DNA of 64,000 nucleotides. It comes from Ziziphus jujuba (Eukaryota; Streptophyta; Magnoliopsida; Rosales; Rhamnaceae). Shown here in pieces: positions 35,592-47,892 of this stretch. The notes under the pieces were generated by a model. That model had not been told where the DNA came from. It saw only the letters and a list, made by a program, of their open reading frames with translations, and did not search any database. The DNA lies in the NCBI RefSeq assembly GCF_031755915.1, contig NC_083379.1, positions 3,173,501 to 3,237,500 of the forward strand, read 5' to 3'. Each line of letters begins with the position of its first letter. Positions within the stretch are counted from its first letter, which is position 1. The position numbers and the translations under genes are program-made.

Positions 35592-38140
35592 AACAAGACA
35601 ATGTTAAATATTTTCCTTAACCTTATAATATTATTTTTGATGTTTTCCACCTAATGCATGTTTACCTTGCATTGGCCATATATGTTTACCCTATATAAAC
35701 ACACGATGTTACAGCAAGAAAAATTTCGCTCCATTTGTTTAGTTTATTAGCGCGCACAGTGATTACTGCATCCACCAGCTTACATCATTCAAGCATCTTT
35801 TATGTGTAGCAAAATTTATAAAATGAAGGGGGGGGGGGGGGGGGGGGGGGGGGGAATGAGGTCTCTAATGCGTTACAAACAGATGAACTAATTTGAAGCA
35901 AACAAGCGCCCACAACTTTCAGGACCGTCATTCTCGCAAAAAATGAAAATGTTCCCTGAAAATCCCGCAATCATTAGCGACACAAGCTAAGCATCATCTT
36001 CATCTGCATGTTATTGAAATTATTAAACTCTCAATGCTTGAGAGAACATTTTATTCCAAATGTATCAAATAAACAAATAATTTCATACATATATATGAAG
36101 CAAATATGTAACACATTAAATATAAATAGCATTTATATGAACAAACATACATCTCTAATTAATATAGACAAGTATTCTTACCAACGTAAAGTGGGATAGA
36201 GTAAATAGAACATTGTGTAAAGAGTCTTAATAAAGGGTAGAGTCAAATTATTAGACAATATACCAATTTGACACAGCAAAAAGAAAAATCTTTCCAATTA
36301 ACAATTTTAATAATTGGCAAAGATGAGATGCTAGAAAGAACACTTAACAATAACGAATAAATAAATAATAAATAGCAAAACAAGGAAAAAGATTCAAGTT
36401 AGAGCAAATATGCTTGAGTTCTGGGTTCAAGATAACCGAAAAATAGCGTCCAAATCTTAAAGACCACCTACTCTGGCAATCCACTCATCTTAAAACCATT
36501 AGTGTTGCATCTGTTATGTTTTTCAACTTGCACAATACCACATGCTAAAATCCAACCTCTAAAATGGAAAAACACCTTAGTGTTATCCCCCATAGTTTCA
36601 TACAAGCAAAGAGGATTTGAAAGCAACCATGGAAACCACAAGTATTGCCAGACACAATACTACATGGCAAGCCCATCAAGTACTCGAGCAGAGACCACTT
36701 TAACCTCATATCATCACATGCTAATAGGATACTCCTACATCAAGAGTATTGGATCCTTACCAATGTGGCAAGGTCAAATCAAGGATAGAATCCCCTTGAT
36801 CCACTTTATAGTGAAAGATCCATAGACATTGGGTGAGACAAAGGGAAGAAGGTGAAGAGGAATAAGAAGATTGAATTGAAGAAGTAAACATTTTATAGAG
36901 AAAACAACTGGCATGTACTCAAAACATGTTCTCTAGTTTAAAACCACAATAATGTAGTTTAAAAAGTTTTTAAAAATAAAGGGAAAAAAAGAAAGTACAA
37001 AGCCAAACAAGAGCTAAATAACCTATAAAAAATAAATATTAAAAATTAGTATAATCAACTTCATTTTTGTAACTTGGAAAGCATGGTGGAACATGTCCAC
37101 TTCATACATTAGGTTTCCAGAATATTAAAACGACACCAAGTGAGAACCACCAAAAGAATATAGTTACAGTTTCCCAGAGAACTTCCTGCAATAAAACCAG
37201 CATGATGGACAGCAGACTAGCTTACTAAGAGCAAGTCTCAGAAGATCGCACCAGCAGCAACCAGGCAAAATTCCCAATCACACTAGCAGCAACCAGCATT
37301 GCCATCCTTGCAAACCCACTAGATCGCACCACCATTGCCACAGCATTGCCATCTTGCAAATGCACTAGCTCGCACCACGATTGCCACCCTTCTCTGTACC
37401 CATCAGCTCATAATCTTCTACTCTACATGTCTGTATTCTGGCTCTTCGTATCTGTGAGTGAGTGAGTTTATGTTTTGTAAGTTTTTTTTTTCGTTCTGTT
37501 TTTTATGTTGGTGATTTTATGTAGTCTTGCATAGTTGAAATTGTTAAATGTGGGATTGTGATTTGGGTTGAGAAATAACTTGAACGAAGGCCAATCTTCA
37601 TGATGATTTTCGAAAATTTAGAAAATGATACTTTTCGCAGAAAAAGCATGAATGTATGCATGTTGTTTTTCTTTCCTGGTGTATAAATACCACTGTTCAC
37701 GCGTACTGTTCATTGTGTAATAATCAATTCACTTAGTCTATCATAATACTAACACAAAAGAGATATTTACACCACTTGTTTTTGGAGTATACGAATGGCC
37801 AATCCATGCATGCTGTACAAGAGAAAATAAGTTTGTTATAATTGGAACACAAAGTAATTTTATTCTGTAATTCCTATATCTACACACACACACACACACA
37901 AAGACATATGTATATATATCCTATTGTGTTCCGTTTCCAAAACTGCTTAGTTTAGTCTTGAATAAGAACTTTGAATAATTATAATCCCCTTAATATGCAT
38001 AAAACATAGAGTTAATAGATTAAATTGATATCATTGCTTTCTATTTTTATTCTTTTAATAGCCTTTGCATAGATTAATGTTTATACACAGGTATTTTAGC
38101 CAAAAAAAAAATCTAAAAAAAAAAAAGGATGTTTAACCAC
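35025..38140. other. Spacer without recognised gene
   Basis: AT-rich. Contains a TA microsatellite (about 35559-35590), a run of 27 G (35828-35854), and a stretch at about 37225-37400 with imperfect ACTAG.TCGCACCA..ATTGCCAC repeats. A 107-codon open frame at 36502-36825 has no motif that I recognise. Confidence 0.5.
35828..35854. repeat. G homopolymer, 27 bases
   Basis: Twenty-seven consecutive G in an AT-rich spacer. Confidence 0.9.
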
Positions 38141-38164
38141 AGGTGAACAGTGTATATGAACAGT

Positions 38165-38570
38165 GCACGTAAACAGTATCTCGGCAGCAACATAGTTCGG
38201 CAGCAACACAGTAGCTCGGCAACAGCATCAGCAGCAACACAGCAAGCTCGGCAGCAGTACCAGGAGCAATACAGCAGCACCAGCGACAGCACAAGCAGCA
38301 ACACAACAAGCTCAGCAGCACCAGCAGCAATACAGGAGCACCAGCAACAGCACCAGCAGCAACACAGCAATCTCGGCAGCAGCAACAACAAGCTCGGCAG
38401 CACCAGCAACAGCACCAACAGCAATACAGGAGCACCAGCAACAGCACCAGCAGTAACACAGCAAGCTCAGCAGCACCAGCAACAGCACCAGCAGCAATAC
38501 AGCAGCACCAGCAACAGCAACAGCAGCAACACAGCAAGCTCGGCAGCACCAGCAATAGCCATGCAAGCTG
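38165..38570. repeat. CAG/CAA-type minisatellite
   Basis: About 400 bp built from CAGCAA, CAGCAC and CAGCTC triplets, with longer imperfect periods (GCAATACAGGAGCACCAGCA and related). Because the triplets contain no stop in most frames, several frames on both strands are open, giving Gln/His-, Ser/Asn- or Ala/Val/Leu/Cys-rich strings. I see no start, splice or family support for a protein. Confidence 0.85.
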
Positions 38571-38851
38571 TAACAATGAATAAACTAAACTAAGATTATT
38601 TGCTTTTTCCAAAGCCATGCAAGCTGTAATGAATTATGGAAAGAGAGAGAGAGAGGGAGGCATGGCTGTACGGCAAGAGGTACAGATAAAGCTTCACCAA
38701 AATAGGAATCTGAACATCAACATAATAGAAACAAAACATACAGCGAGCTTAACAGGATACATATGTTGCTACATAATTAGTTTACCAACTGAAAAAACAT
38801 ATATAATGCTTGACTACATTACTAGGCTAACATTTTAAAGAAAATAAATAA

Positions 38852-39060
38852 TTAAAGTACAAGAAATATGACAGTCTTAATGTCATATTGGTCGCTCCTC
38901 TTGGTATTTTTCTGAATTGCTTCAAGCATATTATTAGATTTCTCCACTTGCAAAGATAAACGACGAAATTCACCGATAAGTACATCTATTTTTTCTAGTT
39001 TAGCTTCCCCTTCTTTTGCCCAAATGAATTTACCACTCTCGATAGTGGAAACAGTTGAAA
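38852..39060 (-). pseudogene. Coiled-coil exon relic, unrecognised
   Basis: The minus strand is open for about 69 codons ending at TAA 38852-38854. It reads STIESGKFIWAKEGEAKLEK and later FRRLSLQVEKSNNMLEAI and KRSDQYDIKTVIFLVL. The sequence has ordinary protein composition with heptad-like spacing, unlike the surrounding spacer. There is no start codon at its 5' end, so it would be a last exon or a captured fragment. I do not recognise the family. Confidence 0.35.
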
Positions 39061-39359
39061 ATTAAGGGCAGGGCTGGCCGGTAGAAGCAGCCAAGTTTGA
39101 ACTTTCAACAAGCCTATTTATTGATAAATCATATCTGGATGTTGAGGGAACAAAAAGCTCTTCTCAATATGAAAAACAAATTAAACCATTTCGACACAGA
39201 CCTTATCAATATTCATAGGGAACCAAAAAAAAAAAGTCAAAATAATTTAAATATTTTCCTCCACTGTTCTGGTAACCGATCTGAAACTATAGTAACACAG
39301 ATTGCTGAATTTCATTTATAAAGAACAAAAACAAAGATAAGCAAAAGGAAAATGATGAA

Positions 39360-40010
39360 AATCTGGGGTAGGGCTGGCCGATGATCGATGGAAGCAGCAA
39401 AGAAGTTGCAGATTTTATCTGGGGTAGGGCTGGCATGGGTGGGGCTGAACGGCTATCCCAAGATTTGGAGATCGGTGGCTTGCAACGTCACTGGAATGGA
39501 GAAGAGAAACGAAGCTGCGAATGGGAGGAGAAGAGAAGGGAATTTACAAATGGGAAATGGGAGATCTGGCCAGAGAAACAAAGCTGCGAATGGGAGAAGA
39601 CAAGAGAATTCTCAAGTGAGACTAGCTTTTGTCCAGGACTGTTGATGCCAAATGTGCAGATCGGAGGGCCCAATTTTAATCACATTTTTGGACCACACGT
39701 AAGGCATGCGGTCAGTCCTCAGGCTAGCCTCTCTGTATGGTGGTGCAATCTGATGGGTTTGCAAGGATGGCAATGCTGGTTGCTGCTGGTGCGATTGGAA
39801 ATTTTGGCAAAGTCCTTTCGAGCTGGTGAGAGCGGGAATGTGAGCGGGAAGGGCTCAGGGGAAATTTGGCCAGCCATTCTCACGTGAGAGTTGCTTTGAA
39901 GTTGGGCCATAGATGCCAGCAGTGCAAATCGAAGGGCAGGAAATTTCATCACATGTTTGGTCCGCATATAACCCATGCGGTCGGTCCTCAGGCTAGCCTC
40001 TCTGTATATA
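39360..40010. repeat. Cluster of diverged direct repeats
   Basis: Two copies of a segment of about 115 bp ending in GCGGTC.GTCCTCAGGCTAGC (39625-39738 and 39890-40007). There are also two copies of AAGCTGCGAATGGGAG (about 39511 and 39581) and three GGGTAGGGCTGGC-like motifs (about 39067, 39368, 39423). The 168-codon open frame at 39381-39887 spans these repeats and resembles no family that I know. I treat it as repeat-derived. Confidence 0.55.
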
Positions 40011-40140
40011 TATATATAGGGAAAGTCTAGAGTAAGGACCGACCGCATGCATTCTTTACGGACCAAAAACGTGAGAGAATAAAGACCATTGGATTTTCAT
40101 AAATATCTTACCATGTCATTTATGTGTATATATATATACA

Positions 40141-40299
40141 GTCCGTCTATGGTGCGGACGGTCCTCATGCGGACCGTAGTATTGGTGACAGTTTTTCATA
40201 GTATTGGTGACGATTTTCTAAAAATCCATCGTTAATACTATGAAAAACCGTCACTAATATTGCGGTCCTTATGCGGACCGTCCTCACCATAGAATTTCC
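40141..40299. mobile_element. Hairpin MITE
   Basis: Near-palindromic along its whole length: CTATGGTGCGGACGGTCC at 40147 pairs with its complement ending at 40292. The inner arms (CATAGTATTGGTGACGATTT and AATACTATGAAAAACCGTCA) pair down to a turn near 40222. It is flanked on both sides by TATATATA, so it probably entered a TA microsatellite. There is no coding capacity, and I cannot name the superfamily. Confidence 0.7.
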
Positions 40300-40403
40300 A
40301 TATATATATATATAAATATATGTGTTAAGAATGGCTTTGGCACACCATATAAAAGGCAGGATTGTACTAAATACCCCAATTCCGTGTTTGGCAACGCTAA
40401 CAT

Positions 40404-42797
40404 TGTAACACCCCGTCCCGAACCATGTCGGAATTTTTGCACGTTGACCGAAGGGGTTAAAAGTTGACTTTTTGACCCGATTGGAATTCTAGGTTGACTG
40501 AGGTACCGTTACGAAGTAGACGTTGGCACGAGTTCGTAGACTAGTAGCATGTTGAAAACGGAGCTATGGTTTGAAAGTTATGAGCAAAACAAGTTAAGGT
40601 CCAAACTGTCCAAGGGGTGCCGGAGTTGACTTTTTATTCATGTAAAGTTGAGCTTTGACTCATGCATGGTTGTAAAGTGCTCGTCGATATGAGACCGTAG
40701 ACTAGCGGCACGTCCGATTTGGACATGTGGTTTGAAAGTTATGGACCTGTAGAGTTTTTCAAATACTGTATTATTTTAATATTATTTTTGAACGTGTAAT
40801 GATGTGCCACGTGTGACTTAATGAAGGTGACCATGTGTCACCATGTTGAGAAGCCACATGTCAACCATGCTTGTTACCAAATTATTTTATTATTGTTAAT
40901 TGATATAATAATATTATTTAATTAAATTATTTTATTTTCTTTTATTTCTTTTTCTTTCTTTTTCTTTTCTTTTTTCTTTTTTTTCTTTTTCCCCATGTGG
41001 GAAAAAAGGGGAGCCCGCCCCGTTCTCCTTCTTCTTCTTCTTCTTCTTCTTCCTTCTTCTTCTTTTCTTCTTCATTTCCTTTCCTTTCTCCCTCTCTGCC
41101 TCACCGGTAATGCGATCCTCGTTCCACAAGCTTCGATTCGGTATATTATTTGACCATTTTGGTTAACGTTTGTGTTTGACCCCCCGGGTACCGGGTATTA
41201 TTTATTCGAATAAAATATTAATTTATTTGACTGTGCGTGAATTGTGTTCTAGGAGCACCAGTGAGTCATGGAATTGATCCCATCGTGGATCATGGTTTAA
41301 TTGCGTGCTCCAGGTGAGTGACCCACCTTTAAAAATATTTTGGGCAATTAATTATGTTTAATTGGTATTTAAATTATGCTCATGTGGTACTAATTAGTTA
41401 TGGTTTTATTGTGATTTAATTTATTTCGGTAATAATCGTACGTGGTTTAAGTATTATTTTTGGGCATAATTGGTTTAAATATTTTATGAAAATATTTGTT
41501 TAAATTGATGATTTAATTTTATAATTATGCCAACGGTATTTTATTTGTTGAACATCGTATTACGAGAAAAATTATGGTTTGTTGGTAATCGATGTTTTCG
41601 TACCGGTTTGTTAAATAAAAATATGTGGGATGGTAAGTGTGAAAATTTAATATATTTCCCACGGTAATTTTGGAAAACGGTACAGTTGGTTTAATAATTA
41701 TTTTAGACGCACTCATATAGTATTGGTGTTCTGGTGTATGTACACGTGGTTTACCGCGCAAGTATTATGTGGTTTAGCGCGCAAGTATTATGTCTCCCGT
41801 GGTTGCTATTGGACCGTGGGCAGGCAAGTTTGATATTGGCCACAGCCGCCCCTCCCTTGGCCGGGATGACGGTTTCAGCAACGGTACTATTGGGACGCCG
41901 AAGTGCCGTTTGCAAGTTTCTCTCTTTAATCTCCTCGCTAGTCGGTGCTCGGGATGCTGGGTATCGGAGGTCATCACTGGTATATGGTGTGGTGCATCAA
42001 GTGAAATTTTCAGATAAAGTTTCAAACCCCAAAAGTGTTCAAAAATTATTTATTATGATTTATTACATTTTAATTATATATTGGGATATTTATTTATTTA
42101 TTGTTTATCAAATGGTTTGATCCCTTGGTTTTCGGGAGGTACGAATATCGGGTTTTGTGAAAATATTTTAAAAGGGGAACTTTTCCAATGGAGTGAATAG
42201 TGAGGGTTTTGAGAGAAAATATTACTTCAATTGTTTATTTATTTATTCATTTAATTGTTCGGTATTGATTAATTAAATCCCTTTATTTGGTATATTGTAA
42301 ATATTAAAGGTGTTCAGTAGATAGGGTCACTCACTGAGATGATTAGCATCTCACGTTTTTAAATTCCGTTCCCCTAGGTCCAGGTTGGAGACATTGATTG
42401 TCCGGGGCGAGCCCAACGTCTCAGTTCGTTGCCGAAAGTCCAAGAAGTATTTCTTCCCTTTTTTCCTCTCCATCCTGTATTACTTCTTATCTGTCATTGT
42501 ATAAATTCCACAATTGTTGTATAATGCTCTGTATACTGTATTGGACATGTAGTTATTATTTATGCACTGGGCTGTTGTTATTGTTGTGAAGTGTTGTAAA
42601 TTGTGGAAACAACTTGTAGTTTTGCGGAAGGAATAAGGGGATGTTTATAGAAGTGTGTTTTCAGTGCAGGTAATTGTTGGTTAGTCCTACCCTTAGGGGA
42701 GGTGCTGCCGGATTTTCCGTTGGAAGGTTCGGTGGTATTTTCCTGGGATCAGGGCTTGTGTAGAATTCTGGGGAAGAATTCTGGACGGGTCCTGACA
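40404..42797 (+). mobile_element. Solo LTR 2
   Basis: 2,394 bp, TGTAACACCCCGTCCCG ... GGGTCCTGACA, flanked by AACAT at 40399-40403 and 42798-42802. Same family and orientation as LTR 1 but without most of its G/C-rich middle; it has a CTT microsatellite (about 41028-41066) there instead. No internal retrotransposon sequence. Confidence 0.9.
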
Positions 42798-42802
42798 AAC
42801 AT

Positions 42803-43665
42803 GATTGTCTGGGCACACAAAATGTTGTAGGCTTCACTATTTAAGTGGATTAAAGTGCACGAAATAAATTCATGGGTTTGGGTTAATACCTAAGCGACTA
42901 TTTCATTTTTTTTTTATTTTTAAGAATAATGTAATTATTTTTTAAAAGTTACATGAGTAACATTAAAAAATGAATTTATTTTTCTAATTTATAAAAAAAT
43001 TTATATGGATATTAATAATAAATTAGTTTTTCTATTTTGAGTAATATTACTATTAAGAGAATTAAATGAATAATAGCAATCAATTTCAGTTTGACAAAGA
43101 TATATTTTTTTTTTTTTGCAAAATAAATTAAAGTATAATATACTCCTACACAAAATGTTGTACAGTATTAATACAGTTATATTAAACTTTGTACAGTATT
43201 GCTATAAAGTTCAATCCAGTTCGACAAAATTAATATAGTATAGTATTATGTATCAAACGTACTAGTTGCTTCTTTCTTGTTATATACCGTTAAAATAATT
43301 TTCAGAATCATACCATATTAATAGCTTTGATGTGGTTGTTTGTGATGTTAAACTCTTAATTCGCGCTAGTCGTCCACTATGGTGAGCCTCCTCGCTTCGT
43401 TCAACTTCGATATAAAATAATTTAATTTCTTTAGTTTACCATAAATAAAGAGATGTGGAATAAACTGATTGAAATGAGAATAAAAATAATGGACTTCAAG
43501 AAAATAAAGTGTGCAAGGAAGAAAAAGAAGAAAAGAAAATTCCATTATTCTTTGAGATTAATAAAAAACTTTCAAAAAAAAAAAATTGTTGAAACTTTTG
43601 GAAAAACTTAAAAATAACTTCGAATTTTTTAAAAAATAAATACAAATTTCCCATATTATTAACTT

Positions 43666-43721
<56 letters not shown>

Positions 43722-45003
43722 ACAAATTAACAATCATTTTAACTATTAGGTGCTATTTAATCCGACCAAATATAAGGATAACACTAGTATAGCTTTTAGA
43801 AGTTCTATGCACTACCAAACGGGGCGTATCAACTTTAAGAGCACATCACATCCATAAAATTATAGCTTTTAATTAATTTAAATCAGCATTGATCTTTATA
43901 AACAGAGTCAGCCAAGGACTACGAGAACCGACCATTAGTATTGTGCTTAATTATGAGATCTTTAATTAAGAGAATATCCATGAAATTGTTCCTTTTTATT
44001 ATTTAAAGATTTTTTTTATTCAATTAAGCATTCTTCTTTTAGAAAGAAATCCACGAACACAGTAGATTAGAAATTGCAATCAGTATTATCGTGTTCAATT
44101 AAGTGTCTAAAAGTTCTATGGCCCATTTCTTCATGTTTCACGTTAAAATTAATTATGCTAGACTTTCATGATAAAAAGAAAACATCTTTAAAAAAATAAA
44201 AAATAAATAAAAAATAAAAACTTTAGAAAAAGGTAAAACAACACAATACATTCAAATAGACCCCATATGTGGGTCTCATATAGAAGATGTATCTTGGGAG
44301 TTTATTTATGAGAGCACTAGAAATTTGCTAAAAAACAGAGCAAAAGCAGACGTACGTACATAATTGTACACAATAAATTACCCCATCAAAACATCTTCAT
44401 AATTTAAAAGTAGAACCTTATTTACAGCCTCCGTATTACTAGAAAGGTGAAATTTCAAAATAATTTTAAATATATTAGTAGTTTTTATAAGTACATTAAA
44501 CTTCTAAAACTCTTTTATATAAATAATTACTAATTCTTTCAACACCAATTAAATGTTAAAGAAAAAAAAACAAAAAAAGTAGGATCAAATCTTAATTTAG
44601 CTAGCTCTAAACTCAATGCATGAACTAAATTTAGATGAGTAGGTAGATGATATCGAATCCAAAGTTTAGTTAGCCTGGTTAAGGTCAAGCGACCAGTAAT
44701 TATTTGTTCAAATTTGAAGAAATTTTATGAAGAAAAGAATATTGGAGAAGCTAGTTTTCTAGAGCATGTATGTTTTAGAGTTTTTTTTTTAATATATATA
44801 TATATATATAATATATAAAATACATAGATAAAAACTGACATATTAACATTGTTGAATAGACATCCTAGCTGTTAGTGATGAAATTTATTGTTAAATGAGA
44901 TGTTTAAAAACATGTGAAAATATCTAATGACCATAATCAATTGCAAACACCTTCCAAGTAATGTTTTAGGGAACCATCAATTAATGTCAAAAGAAGGATC
45001 ACA
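42803..45003. other. AT-rich spacer with a 45-base G run
   Basis: No gene recognised in 2.2 kb. The G run is at 43676-43720, and a TA microsatellite is near 44792-44812. Confidence 0.55.
43676..43720. repeat. G homopolymer, 45 bases
   Basis: Forty-five consecutive G after a T run. It is the longest of five G or C homopolymers in the window. Such lengths are rare in real sequence, and they are also a known place for assembly error. Confidence 0.9.
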
Positions 45004-45008
45004 TGGGT

Positions 45009-47887
45009 TGTCAGGACCCGTCCAGAATTCCTTCCCGGAACCCTAGATAAGCCCTGATCCCAGGAAAATACCACCGAACTTTCCAATGGAAAATTCGACA
45101 GCACCTCCCCTAAGGGTATGATTTACCAAAAATTTCCTGCACTGAAAACACACTTCTAAAAGCATCCCCTTATTCCTCCCACAATACTACAAATTGATTC
45201 CACAAATTTACAGCACTTCAAAGAATAACAGCAACTCAGTGCATAAATAACAACTACATGTCCAATACAGTATACAGAGCATTATACAAATAAATATAAA
45301 ATTAATACGATGACAGATAAGAAGTAATACAGGATGGAGAGGAAAAAGGGAAGAAATACTTCTTGGACTTTCGGCAACGAACTGAGACGTTGGGCTCGCC
45401 CCAGACAATCAACGTCTCCCAACCTGGACCTAGGGGAACGGAATTTAAAAACGTGAGATGCTAATCATCTCAGTGAATGACCCTATCTACTGAACACCTT
45501 TAATATTAATAATATACCAAATAAAGGAATTTTATTACTCAATACCGAACAATTAAATAAATAAATAAATAATTGGAGTAATACTTTCTCTCAAAACCCT
45601 CACTATTTACTCCGTTGGAAATGTTCCCCTTTTAAAACATTTTCACAAAACCCGATATTCGTACTTCCCGAAAACCAAGGGATTAAACAACTTAATAAAC
45701 AATAATTAAATACCCCAAAAATAAATAAAATGTAATAAATTATAATAAATACTTTTTGTACTCTTTGGGGTTTGAAATTTCTATCCGAAAAATTTATACT
45801 TGACGCACCACACCATATACCAGTGATGCCCTCCGATACCCAGCGTCCCGAGCATCGACTGGCGGGGAGATTAAAGAGAGAAACTTGCAAACGGTACTTC
45901 GGCGTCCCGACAGTACCGCTGCTGAAACCGTCATCCTGGCCAAGGAGGGGGGCGGCTATGTGCACTATATCAAACCTGCCTGCCCACGGTCCAATGGCAA
46001 CTCACGGGAGACATAATACTTGCGCGCTAAACCACATATATACCAGAACACCAATACTGTATGAGTGCGTCTAAAATAATTATTAAATTAATTATAACCG
46101 TACCGTTTTTCCAAAATCACCGTGGAAAATATACAAATTTTCACATTTACCATCCCACATATTTTCATTTAACAACTCAGTACGAAAACATCGATAACAG
46201 TAAAACAATAATTTTTCTCATAATACGAGGTTCAACAAATAATATACCAAGGGCATAATTATAAAATTAAACCACCAAATTAAACAAATATTTTCACAAA
46301 ATATTTAAACCAATTATGCCCGAAAATAATATTAAAATCCAGACACAATTAATTGCTAAAAATACTTGCTCATGTGTAATAAATACCATTTAATCACAAT
46401 AAAATAATAATCGGGAATTTCTTAATGACCCCAAAATTCCATATAGCACCAACGGGTAAATATATATAAAATAATATTTTTCCCGATTATATTTAAAATA
46501 CACCACATGAGCATAACTGCAGATATCAAATTAACACGACATAAATATAATTAATTACCCCAAAACTATTTTCAAAGGTGGGTCACTCACCCAGAGCACG
46601 CAATTAATCCAAGATCCACCATGGGATCAATTCCATGACTCACCCATGCTCCTAGAACACAATTCACACACAGCCAAATAAATTAATATTTTATTCGGGT
46701 AAATAATACCCAATACCCGGGGGGTCAAACACAAACGTTATCCAAAATTGACAAATTATATATTTATGGAAAGCTTGTGAGATGAGAATCACATTACCCA
46801 CCTCCATTGAGTTCAATTCGACCGGCGGTGATCGGAATTTGGCCGGAAAGCTTCGGCCGGTTTTGATTCCTTCGCATCTCACAAACCATATCGAATTTTG
46901 GAAATTGAAGGCCATATTTGAACTCAAAGGATCCAAAATAGGGGGAGAGGGGTGGCAATTTGGACTGGGCTGGCCGGAATACGGCTGAATCGCCGGAAAA
47001 AATTCAACCCGCCGCCGCGACTTCACAGGCCCAATCTAGGCGCGTCCGGCGGCCGGTGACAGTGAGATTTTACGGCCGAGCTCGCCTCCTCCCTCCGCTC
47101 ATTACTGGCCGACGCGTGTAGCAAGGTGGTAGCCGGAATTAAAAAAGATGGCAAGACCCGAGAGGGAGAAAGGAAGGGAAAGGAAGAAGGAGAAGGAAGA
47201 AGAAGAAGAAGAAGAAGAAGAAGAAATTCGGGCTGGGTCCCCTTTTTTCCCACGTGGGGGAAAAGAAAAGAAAAAAAAAGAAAAAGAAAAAGAAAAAAAG
47301 AAAATAAAAGAAAATAAAAATAATTAAATAATATTAAAAATAATATTATTATATAAAATAACAATAAAATAATTTGGTATTAAGCATGGTTGACATGTGG
47401 CATCTCACCATGGTGACACATGGTCACATTTATTAAGTCACACGTGGCACATCGTTACGCGTTTAAAAATAATATTAAAATAATATTGTATTTGAAAAAC
47501 TCTACAGGTCCATAACTTTCAAACCACATGTCTAAATCGGACGTGCCGCTAGTCTACGGACTCGTATCAACTAGTACTTCACAACCATGCATGAATCAAA
47601 GCTCAACTTTGCATGAATAAAAAGTCAACTCCGGCACCCCTTGGACAGTTTTGGACCTCCACTTGTTTTGCTCATAACTTTCAAACCGTAGCTCCGTTTT
47701 CAATGTGCTACTAGTCTTTGAACTCGTGCCAACGTGTACTTCGTAACGGTATCTCAGTCAACCTATAATTCCATCCAAGTCAAAAAGTCAACTTTTGACC
47801 CTTTCAGTCAACGATCAAAGTCAAAATCAACGGTGAACCTCGATCAACGTGCAAAAATTCCGACATGGTTCGGGACGGGGTGTTACA
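45009..47887 (-). mobile_element. Solo LTR 3 (inverted)
   Basis: 2,879 bp in reverse orientation (TGTCAGGACCCGTCC ... GGGACGGGGTGTTACA), flanked by TGGGT at 45004-45008 and 47888-47892. It has a G/C-rich middle like LTR 1 and a GAA microsatellite (about 47197-47225) matching the CTT tract of LTR 2. No internal region. Confidence 0.9.
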
Positions 47888-47892
47888 TGGGT

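Noticed and set aside
36502..36825. 107-codon open frame
   Set aside because: Unrecognised and without supporting context; residue composition fits translated AT-rich spacer.
38113..38618. Cys/Leu/Ala-rich 161-codon and Ser/Asn/Gln-rich 147-codon frames
   Set aside because: Products of the CAG/CAA minisatellite read in different frames; no family, start or splice evidence.
39381..39887. 168-codon open frame
   Set aside because: Spans internal direct repeats, and its translation repeats accordingly (CEWE..REF twice). No family resemblance.
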